Positions 35,830-45,406 of a stretch of DNA of 64,000 nt are shown piece by piece (the stretch's first letter is position 1; every line of letters begins with the position of its first letter). The stretch is from assembly GCA_947568835.1 (NCBI GenBank), contig OX387605.1:19038418-19102417 (forward strand). Reading direction: 5' to 3'. This stretch comes from Protonemura montana. Lineage: Eukaryota > Arthropoda > Insecta > Plecoptera > Nemouridae. The translations under genes and the position numbers were made by a program. The notes beneath the pieces are model-generated. The model was not told the origin of the DNA, made no database searches, and saw nothing but the letters and a program-made list of their open reading frames with translations.

Positions 35830-36984
35830 CATAATTTTTTTCTTCATACCATACTTCCGCTACACATGAACGTAACCCAATGCAAGTACCATTCTCAAAA
35901 TCCACCACAACTTTCCATTGTTAACAGCTTCCGACACATTTCAATCGGAAGCATGACAGCAGATATCCCTGACAATTTTCCTGATAAAGGAAGTGGAATT
36001 GCTTATCATAGTGTCGGCATTTTGGTCTGCTCGGTCGACCAAGCATTAAACATATTTCCTGGCATCTGCAGTCTGTCGCGGTCCATGGCCCTCCAAGGGT
36101 TAGTGCAGCTTTCTCTCTTTGGGGGTGATTCTGTTGATCAGGAAGTGCGTGAACGCATGGCATGGGGGGTGACAATACGCATAGACAGACAGCCACGCAC
36201 GAACAGTCTGCTCCGCGCACTTATTCGCTAATGATAGATGGAGAGTTGGACCAGTTTCGTAATGGCAATTGATGAGCATTTTCGTTTCCTGCCATATGGC
36301 ACAGAAATATCTTCAAATACACGAGATCCCACGGAATTGGAGCTTCAATCACCTGAAACTGTTCTTATATTGTCGTAAATTATTTCCTAGTATGTCATCC
36401 CTTGTCTCGGTCAAGCTTTTTCAGACATTCGTTAAACATTTGCAAAAACAAAAAACACAAGCAGGCACCCAACACAAAATGGAGAAAATATAAAAAGAAA
36501 ATAATATTTATCAAAATAGAGTTTAAGTTTTTAGACCAGTTTTACCTATCCACAACTTGGGGGCAATGCCCAAACCTCCTATCTCCTGAAAAACAATGTC
36601 GGTTCGCGTGCCATGCACATTTCTTGCCGATAATCCGACAGCCCCGCATAATTTGAATGACTCTGGAATGCGTAGCGACAACAACGTGAAAAAACAACAC
36701 GGCTCTTCTACACTCTACGACGTCTAGCCGCGATCTTGTCAGGTGTAAATGATAGATAGGAACGTGCGTATGACGTAACTAGGCCCGCATCTGAGGTCTT
36801 TGAATCGAGACAAAATGGCATTATTATATTTTGTTAGCAGCCCGGTGGTAATTATAATGAGTGCTTTGTTATGCGAGGTTCCTATCGGGCAGGTGGGGTG
36901 CGTAGATATCTTATCGAGGGATTACCATACATGAAATGCGCTCGTGCCGCGAGTTCTTGCGGTGAAGATCATGGGTGTTACCGT

Positions 36985-37345
36985 ACCACCATGGAGCGCT
37001 ACTGCCAAGACTGTCTCCGCGAAGACCGCCAAATCAAATGAATACTTAACTGACAAAAATTGATGATGATACTCAGGTGGATTCACCGTCGTTTTCGAAT
37101 GTTGAGAATTACATTTCGTTATTTCTCACAGAGAACTCGAATTTGATTTACTCTTAATTCACATATATTAAAACTTGATATACACTTGATATACAAGTGT
37201 CGATATTTGGAGAGGTAATTATTTAATTTTAGAGATGTGTTAAAAAGGACGGCCGCAAGCGCTGTCGGGTGACATCTATTGTTGTCACATGTTGCCGGCT
37301 CGTTTCCTCGGCAGAAAGTTTGCAAACCTTTAACCTCAATAACCT
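36985..37345. repeat. MITE-like dispersed repeat
   Basis: Shares several ordered blocks with the element in 54770-55530: an AACTGACAAAAAT block, TACATTTCGTTATTTCTCAC, then GGTAATTATTTAATTTTAG, a TCGGGTGACATCTATTGTTG block and CGGCAGAAAGT. It has no coding frame. It looks like a nonautonomous DNA element. Confidence 0.65.
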
Positions 37346-37349
37346 ATAA

Positions 37350-40010
37350 CACTCTTGCAAATCGATGGTTTTTTGTGATTACAGAATGGACTCGTAATGG
37401 ACTCGCGATCTACCTTGACTTGTATCAGTTTTTAAAGAGACTTTTTATTAAATTAGAAAATTAAATTGTTGTTTTTATTTGAAAACTAATCAGCAAACTT
37501 AAAAACGTAAGGTGAAAAAGAACACACTTAGCTTAGGTTATGTCTACTTAGAAAAATGTAAATTACCAACCAACCTGCTATATTTGGCTACTTACCTGCC
37601 TACCGAAGCAGCACTTAATCGCCATGTGGCATGCTGTCTACACAGCGTGAAAATTCGGGTGTGGATGGGGATAGCAGGACATTATCAAAAATGCGGGCAC
37701 ATGTGCCATAGGTTCATGGTTGATATTTAATGAATGGACAACATGTATATTTTGTGCAGCATTGCGGAACCTCTATACGATTTAGTAAACCTGTCTTTAG
37801 GTAATCATTACCACCTGTACTTTTGATATGATTGGGGTGCTATCGGGTGTTTTAGAGATGTTTGGAAATCTCTTGGCAACTTTAAACTATTTGTCAGAGT
37901 GTGCTGAAAGTGATACTTTCACTATGTGATTTTTTTTTTCTAGAATATGCTGCAGATTCAATTCTTTTCTTTAAAATGTTGTGTTTTAAATGCATGGTCC
38001 AATTTGATGAAATGTGGAATGAGTGGAATGGAATAAATGAAATTAAGTTCTTAGTTCTGCTTTGACCATACCATACCCCGACGCGCTACGAAAGTTATTT
38101 TTAAAGTGTTAGCATTATAAATCCACTGTCATTTTGAAGTAAATGAATTGTTAAAAAAAAATATTCAGTTTTGTCTTCAAATTAAGAAAAAAAAAACTTC
38201 CATATGATCTATTTTATTTTACGAACTCGACCCGTTCGTGGGTGATATTAAGCCGCCTTAATCCACATCATTGTTTACCTTTCGTCTGATCCACGAGATG
38301 CATAATTGCTCTGTGTAAAGTCTAGCCATCGGTTATTAATCATGAAAACTTTTGTAATAACTATGTTTTATCCGGTTATAATTATGTTGGAACAGTATAA
38401 TCTCAAAGTGAACACTTATGCCAATACGCACCTGATCAGAGCCTATACCCTTGTAATATGATGCAGCGCATACTGCTTATTTTTGATCAAGTACTAATTA
38501 AGATATAAATCAAATGTCCTGCCCACGTGGCTATCTCTGTACATCGATGCAGTCAGAAGTTAAAAGATAAAAGATAATTTACATCGGCGATCATTATCAG
38601 GATCATCGCGTCGTAGGGCTATTATCAACTCAACGTCATGGATATTTCATATGTTCCAAGTCCACTTGAGGTAGATAAACTGTACTACGGGTGACTCAAA
38701 AATGTATAACCATGCCAAAATATGTCAAATATACAGAGTCCATTCAAATGATTATTTTCAGGTTGCTAAAACTGCAATTTCCTTGGTTTAGTAACTTAAT
38801 TCTGGTTCTCATTCCTAGTCGTCTTCAGCCCCAACCCCAACTAACTACCAACATTCCAGATCAGATTGAATGACCCAAAAATATTTGCTTTTGTAATCGA
38901 GTGTGCACATGGTTGGATGCCAGAGATTGCTCACTTTTCGCTTCCGATGGCTCAAGTAATCAATTCAATTGCGGGAATGTCGATTGTTCGGTGGATAGGA
39001 GGACACTTTATATAGAATGAAGAGATTAATGGAATTAATGGAGACGCTGTGGTGTGGTCTTCGGTATTGGGGTGAACTATTTACTCATTCTCGAAGCAGA
39101 AATCTTTCGGTGTTACAACGTGAAAACTCTGCTCAGACAATTTAGTATAAAAATTGCATCCCTAAAACAAATTGTTTCTTAAGACTAAATAATTGACTAC
39201 ATGTTTTCGAACACAGCAGGTTAATAACTGCATAAATATTTCCCCTAGAATAGACTTCAATATCGTTCAATTTGTAGGTGCACAATAGAATAGGGAACCC
39301 TGTTGCAGTGGCCACACAATACAAGGTAAGGGGGTCGTCTTATCACTTCCTTGCAGTGCAATGGTGTATATGTAAGAAAAGGGAGAGCAGACTGTCTGGG
39401 TCACGGCAGGGGCGACGTCGCCGAGAAGGGAGGCTTTGATCAAGGGGCTCGGGTGAACACGTCTATCTGCCCCGGTCGAGATGACAAACCAATTCCGGAA
39501 ATTGACTGTGACCCCCCACCCCCTTTGTGTAACCCACTGCAGCACCCTTCGAAGCATTAACACAACAAGTGAAAAGCGAGACTCGACTACCAGTTAAGAT
39601 CTTCTTTGTTTCTCGTCGTTAGCCCGTAGCATGTCGTTGATAAATCAAATTTCGATCATAATCTATAATGCGTGGATCATCAGATCATCAGAACATGAAT
39701 TCGTTATATTATTGGCAACAAAAAAAACGCACTAAAGCCACCCTAATTGGTTGCCTGGTCTGGTGGTCTATTTGAGCTCCCCGATATTTCATTGTTCGGT
39801 TATCAATCGATAATGTCGGTACAGCTTCTCTGAAAATAAAAAACAGCAAAACTGACCGTTATGAGATGTAATTGCTTTTTTTTCGGTGTAGTAGGCGACA
39901 ATAAAAAACGTCCGTTATATTTGCTATATAACAATTGTGAATTAACGCGCTTTCTAACTCGCGGGATGAAATCAGCAGCACGCGGGCTAGATCTGCATCC
40001 CGTGCACTTC
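37350..40010. other. No gene recognised
   Basis: About 2.7 kb upstream of nerfin-1 without a supported gene. It may contain regulatory DNA for nerfin-1, but I see no specific element. Confidence 0.4.
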
Positions 40011-40013
40011 ATC

Positions 40014-40030
40014 GGGGGGGGGGGGGGGGG
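40014..40030. repeat. Poly(G) tract, 17 bases
   Basis: Uninterrupted run of 17 G, about 155 bases upstream of the candidate nerfin-1 TATA box. Confidence 0.95.
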
Positions 40031-40170
40031 TTGATTTCCAACCAATGAGCTTGTCTCGCGCGCTTTGCCCCGTCGAATAGCGATGCAGCGTGCTCGGGGA
40101 AGCTTAAAATTCGACCATGCGCTCGGCTATTTGGGGGGCGGCGCTTCCCTCACCATTGGCAGCGTCAACG

Positions 40171-40205
40171 TTATAAAACGCCTCGCACCCTGCGCCACCC
40201 TAGCC
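40171..40205 (+). promoter_or_regulatory. Candidate promoter of nerfin-1
   Basis: TTATAAAACG at 40171-40180 is a good TATA box in locally GC-rich sequence. Initiation 25-32 bases downstream would fall near 40200 and give a 5'UTR of about 220 bases with no long upstream frame. No clear initiator is visible. Confidence 0.45.
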
Positions 40206-40420
40206 ACTCTAAGCGCACGCCAAGCCCGAGGAGTGCATTGCCTTAGCACCCGAGCCGACAGATGTAGCCACGGGAGCATGTAGGCACCTTACCAGGGGAC
40301 ACCCGTACTGTAGACAGGCAGACGGTGGTTGGGAGTGGTGTAGAGTGGACGTGTTGTTAGCGCGCACGGCTGGCCGAGTGACAGTACATCTCACGACAGT
40401 GTGGCTTACGTGACGACATC

Positions 40421-41662
40421 ATGCCTCGTGGATTTCTAGTGAAACGGCAATACATGCCGGTTCACGGTCATCATCATCAAGAAAATCTACGCTATCAAGA
40501 CGAAGATGAAGAAAATATTCAACGTCAGGCGTTTGGTATGTTCCATCCTTCATTACACCACTACGAGACGTCATTTTCAAATTCGCTCTACTCGTCACAT
40601 CAAAATCCACTCCACAGTCTTGTGGAAAGGCTTGGCTTCGACCCTCACCCTCTGTACCTGTATTCTGAACCACTATCACTTTCAACGCCTCCACCTTTAG
40701 ACTTATCAATCAAAGCCTCTGTGCCAATCACCCCACCTGCTACACCATCCCCGTCGTCACCCGTCAGAAAACGAGCATACTCCGAACCGGAACACAACAT
40801 AAACGTAACTCCACGAACACCAATCACGAAATACGACACCAGCGTCAAAAAGCTCGGCGCGAAATCGCCGCTGAAGAAAACCAAAGCAGTCCGCCGGCTC
40901 AACTTCGACGAGGACAAGTCTTCGCCAGTGTCCGGCACGATAATCAGGGAGCTACGCGACGACGAGCCTCCCCTTGTCGTTCGGAAGGGTGACATCGACC
41001 CCGCGTTCAACGTGGTCGAAGTTACCGACGAGGCCAAGGCAGAACTGGCGAAGATCGAGAACCGAATCGGCGACTACATTTGCCGGCTGTGCAAAGAGAT
41101 GTACGAGGACGCGTTCACGCTCGCCCAGCACCGGTGTTCCCGCATCGTGCACGTGGAGTACAGGTGTCCAGAATGTGACAAAGTGTTCAACTGTCCTGCC
41201 AATCTCGCATCACATCGGCGATGGCACAAACCCAGGGTGCCTCCGACAGGTGACAACGTCGACCACCACCAACCAGTCGACCTCGTACGCAAACTCTTTG
41301 TCAGCTCGAACGACGGCGACGCTGACGGCGATAGTAACAGCGCATCGGAAGACTTACAAACGACACTCTTCCCGTGTCCTGTTTGCCAGAAGCAGTTTCG
41401 ACGGCAAGCATACCTGAGAAAACATCTAACGATACATCAAGGCGCTTCGGAAGATCTACCATCACAATACCAGCAGATGTCTCCTCGGTATCTATCACCA
41501 CCGACGTTGTTGCCGTTGGCGGTGTCGCCGGCGTCGTCGTCGTCGTCGCTGATGGCGTCGCCAACGCTGTCGCTGTCATCGGAGCGGCTGCCGCTGCACC
41601 ATCAGCAGCTTCAACACCACCTTAGTGTGCATCAGCACCAGCAGCAAGTGCCGGCCAACTGA
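40421..41662 (+). CDS. nerfin-1: Nerfin-1/INSM-family zinc-finger transcription factor
   Basis: A single-exon gene of 413 residues. It opens with the SNAG repressor motif MPRGFLVKR, which is the signature of INSM/Nerfin proteins and argues for the ATG at 40421. PLDLS at residues 92-96 is a canonical CtBP-binding motif. The zinc fingers are: ZF1 at about 219-247 (C221, C224, H237, C239, the atypical INSM finger with AQHRCSRIVHVEY), ZF2 at about 248-270 (ECDKVFNCPANLASHRRWHK) and ZF3 at about 317-339 (C319, C322, H335, H339; QFRRQAYLRKH). A Ser/Gln/His-rich tail follows. In Drosophila, Nerfin-1 is a nuclear factor of newborn neurons needed for axon guidance and for keeping neurons differentiated, and its mRNA is heavily regulated by microRNAs. 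The region downstream here is an extreme example of that. The stop is TGA followed by C, with a coding-like extension beyond it. Confidence 0.95.
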   Translation: MPRGFLVKRQYMPVHGHHHQENLRYQDEDEENIQRQAFGMFHPSLHHYETSFSNSLYSSHQNPLHSLVERLGFDPHPLYLYSEPLSLSTPPPLDLSIKASVPITPPATPSPSSPVRKRAYSEPEHNINVTPRTPITKYDTSVKKLGAKSPLKKTKAVRRLNFDEDKSSPVSGTIIRELRDDEPPLVVRKGDIDPAFNVVEVTDEAKAELAKIENRIGDYICRLCKEMYEDAFTLAQHRCSRIVHVEYRCPECDKVFNCPANLASHRRWHKPRVPPTGDNVDHHQPVDLVRKLFVSSNDGDADGDSNSASEDLQTTLFPCPVCQKQFRRQAYLRKHLTIHQGASEDLPSQYQQMSPRYLSPPTLLPLAVSPASSSSSLMASPTLSLSSERLPLHHQQLQHHLSVHQHQQQVPAN

Positions 41663-41770
41663 CACCAGTTGAGGTTGGCGCCGTTCCTCTGGCCGCCGAA
41701 TCATCCGCCTCCTCAGAGGCCGGTGCCGCTACCCCCGCCACCACCCTTCTGGAGGCTCAATCTTATCTAG
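41663..41770 (+). other. In-frame, coding-like extension past the nerfin-1 stop
   Basis: After the TGA at 41660-41662 the same frame stays open for 35 codons up to a TAG at 41768-41770. It encodes a proline-rich tail with LRLAPFLWPPN and VPLPPPPPFWRL, much less like 3'UTR than like protein. TGA-C is the leakiest stop context, and stop-codon readthrough is common in arthropod regulatory genes. A sequencing error is the alternative. A donor-like TG|GTAAGT lies right after the TAG, at 41773. Confidence 0.5.
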
Positions 41771-41884
41771 TGGTAAGTGCAGACAGCAATCAAAATGAAT
41801 AATACTTAGAAGAGTTGGCTACAGATTATATATCATACGTATGGGTGACTTCTGAATGTGAAGGAATTATTGTATCGGAACCAA

Positions 41885-42439
41885 TCTAGTCATTGTGATC
41901 CTAATCTAGTCTTACGGTCTAGTCAGATTCGTATATGTGGTTTGTTAATTTAGGGTAAGATTTCTCGTGAAATGTAAATCTCTTGAAATTATTCAGTAAA
42001 ATGTGTCATTTAGGCTGAAATATAAGCGAGGACATGGCATGTTATCGTGAAATATAGCGCTACAAAGAATAAAATTAGTCATACAAATCTAGTCATTATG
42101 CTTATATTTTTAATCTAGTCAAAAAGAGAATGATATTCTAGTCAAAAACGGAATTTATTTCTAGTCAGAATATTGATTCGATCTAGTCATCTAGTCATCT
42201 TGATTCGAGTCTCTTCACTAAGTCGTTCTAAAGAAATTTTATTTCAAGTCACATCTTTTTGTGTCAAACGACGTCAAATTCTAGTCAACGTAAACATCTA
42301 GTCAATATCAACACGATCTAGTCATCTCAATATCATAGTCATTTCAAATCTAGTCATTTCGAATCTAGTCATTTAAACATTTAGTCACTTCAAAATCTAG
42401 TCCATTGAAAAAAAAATAGTCAGAAAAGGTATCTAGTCA
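41885..42439 (+). promoter_or_regulatory. Array of 16 miR-279-family target sites in the nerfin-1 3'UTR
   Basis: The octamer TCTAGTCA occurs at 41885, 41918, 42088, 42114, 42137, 42160, 42182, 42190, 42280, 42297, 42317, 42349, 42364 and 42432. TCTAGTCT at 41905 and TCTAGTCC at 42396 are 7-mer matches. From established knowledge, the miR-279/286/996 family begins UGACUAGA, so TCTAGTCA is its full 8-mer seed site. Spacing ranges from 8 bases (42182 and 42190) to 163 and the flanks differ, so this is not a simple tandem repeat. One-base-off variants (TTAGTCA, ATAGTCA) lie between the sites. AATAAA at about 42519 could end the transcript after the array. Confidence 0.9.
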
Positions 42440-42444
42440 ACTTT

Positions 42445-45400
42445 AATTTTAAGTTAAGAGGAAACTGTTTTTTTAATTGATCTCACTATACGATCGTAGC
42501 ATGTTGTATACGTTCGCAATAAACTTTTGTGCAATTTCTTATCCTATTATATGCGTAAATTATCGTTTTTTATGGTTTTATTGATTTTTGCGTATAATAT
42601 TGAAAATATTCCGTGGATTATCTGTTGCCATTTGTGGATGCAGCTTCTTGATCTCACTTTTAGACGAATACCAACTATTAGGTTAACGCGTTAATTTATA
42701 AAGCTTGTACTTATATACCTGCTTGGGATCGATGCCAGTTTTCTTCTGTACTCCTTGAAATTAGATCAAGTAATTCACTCTGCTGGAATTATCTCAGTTA
42801 TCTTGCAAGGAAACAATTAAGATTACGTAAAATAAAAACTAATTATAAGGGATGTGTGTAGTCATGTATTTAAAATTATTGTATAATGTATAGTTATTGT
42901 AAGTACTATATTAAAATGTAATACTTATATTTCTGGTCGAAACAGGGTAAACAAAGACTTGATGCAGTTTTTAATAACAAAATTATTATGTAGTTTGCAA
43001 TGCATTCCTTGCGGATTTTCACATCTCTTGAGTGGCCTAGCACAAGAAAATTGAAATTTTAAGAACATTTCAATTGGTCCTTTTAAAACCGACTTATCAT
43101 AATTTGATAAAAATAGCTGGCCGTGCAAACGGCCAAGTTGATGATAGATATCCATTCCATTTCAAACAGTTTTGTAGATATGTCATTTATCCGTGACTAC
43201 CTAAACAACCTTTCAGCTATTGAGAAATTTCTCAGAATTGAGGATTCCGTCATAGAAATTATTTATACGCTCGTGCAGGTATTTTTACAAAGAATACTTC
43301 CGATTTAAACCATGTTTTGACATCTTCCTTTTTTTACCATTTGCGTTGTCTATTCTTTGTCAATGTATCCTGGAATCGTTTTGCTCATATCTGTTGATTT
43401 GAGTAACTAGACCAGGCTACTTTGACATGCGAGTTTCTACTTAAAATACCAAAAAAAATAGAGTAATTCGAAAACATGTACAAGTATGCAGGCGCCTCAC
43501 GCTATATTTCAAACACGCCACCTTTTGAACCGGTCGCCGACTGCGCTGGCCTCTTGTAGCCAATGTGAGAACTAAACCACTTTGCACCAGAAATTTAATT
43601 TTAATTTTAATATGTCATCAAACGATAATAGTATTACTATTTATAATGAATAGAATGTAAATTTTCACTGCTTCTACTAAACAAAAACAGTGTTATTGAT
43701 TCTTGTCAGTCTAAGCATACAAATATATTTAACTGTGTAATCTATATTTTATGAGGTGTAAAACCTTGAGAATTTGCACAAATACTGCATTTTCATCAAA
43801 GATATTACTTTCATATAATTACCCAATGTGTCTTTCAAATTGTGTTGTGGTCCCTATCTATTTGAGCACTTTATTAATAATTGCTTTAATTGGGAGCCAA
43901 CTCAAAGTCAGATCGAGTGAGATCTAGTCAATCTGTAGTGAGCCACAAGCAAAATCGATGAGTACTCCAAAGACATCTGCGCCTGACTAACTATCGGCAA
44001 AGTGTTGATGGCCAGTCTCTTCTAGTCTGATCTCTGCTTGTGGAATTAGAAACTTAGCCTAGAAAAGGAATGAATGAGCATTAAATTATATTTAAGATAT
44101 TAAGAACGAGTGAATCCAAATGGCATTATTATTTATATAATTATAATATATTAGCGTATTTTAATTTCTATAATGTATTTTGCATCAAAGGAATGAAAAC
44201 CAAATTAAATATATATGTTTTAGAGGAATTGTAAACAAAGATAAATATTGTAATTTCTACTTGTAAGTTGATGTATGCTCTCTCCTGAAGGTTGTTTGTA
44301 TTTCTTCTAAAATAATAGTATGGGTGTTACACACCTATTGGTCAAGCCAGGAATATCCATCGCTAATTCCCTTTTTTTGTAAATCAAGTTTGTTAACTTT
44401 AAGAACCTACCTTTAATGATTGTTTAAAACATGTACAATTTGTAACATAGTAACTTTTAACTTATGTAATTATTAATTCCGATAGATGAGGCAGAATAAT
44501 TTACATATACAACTCACTCCACTAGGGTCAATAAAATGTGGACATCAGTGCATACCTGTAAGTTCACCATATTTAATTACACAATGTATCATATACTTGA
44601 CATCAAATACAACTTATGGTGAAAAGAAAATTCAATCTTTCGTTTTGTAAATAAAAAGTCGTTAGCCAGTGATTTTGAAGTGTGTGTAGAGATGAAATAG
44701 TTGTACAACAGAAATATTATGCTAATGGAAAATGGAAAATATATGATTTCATCTGTGTGAACATAAAGAATTAAATAAATTGTTCTTCCAAAAAACAACA
44801 GTTTTTTTTATGTGGATCAAGACCTTCCTGCCTCTTTTTTTTTCAACACCAGGCATTTCAAATGATTTTTATCTCAGCATATACAGTCAAATCTGGTAAG
44901 TTGTGGTTCCTCACTCTTTCTTTCTTCACCGAAATCAAAATCCAGCCTCTTGGCACTTTATTTGCATTACAGTCAAGTATAACTTATCTACTGAAGTCCA
45001 AATGGTATTTCACGAAAATAGTAATTTCCCTTTCTGACGTAATATTAATGTGGCTGTGAAGAAGTTCTCTAATTTCACTCAAAACCCAAATTAAGTTGCT
45101 AAGGTCAATAACATTCTGTACGGCCATTTTCCTTAATGATATAGATTGACAAGTAATTAGGCAATTAATAAATATATTCATTACTTAAATATTCAACTAG
45201 CAATTTCAACTTGAAAGTCAGTAGTTGCTACATATCACAATTCAAAATTTAACAAATTCACAAGTATCAAACTGCAGAACTGACTGTAAATAATGATTAT
45301 ATAACGTACATTTGTATAGCTGTATAAAACATTACCCAATATTAACATTTTTACTTTAGCTAGATCATTAATTGAATGAAGTAGTTCATGCTTCCATTAA
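42445..45400. other. Possible distal 3'UTR, otherwise no gene
   Basis: AT-rich noncoding sequence between nerfin-1 and SON, which converge. A further TCTAGTCA at 43923 and TCTAGTCT at 44021 suggest a longer 3'UTR isoform reaching at least 44.1 kb; AATAAA at 44530 would suit it. No open frame is convincing. Confidence 0.45.
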
Positions 45401-45406
45401 ATTGCT

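Noticed and set aside
40645..41579. Several long antisense frames across nerfin-1
   Set aside because: They follow from the GC-rich codon use of the zinc-finger gene; no domains or splice structure of their own.
41773..41778. GTAAGT as a real donor of a spliced nerfin-1 C-terminus
   Set aside because: The frame closes with TAG three bases before it and no convincing downstream coding exon was found; kept only as a caveat for the 3'UTR model.
41885..42439. Reading the TCTAGTCA array as a satellite or CRISPR-like repeat
   Set aside because: Only the octamer recurs. Spacing ranges from 8 to 163 bases and the sequences between are unrelated and not of uniform length.
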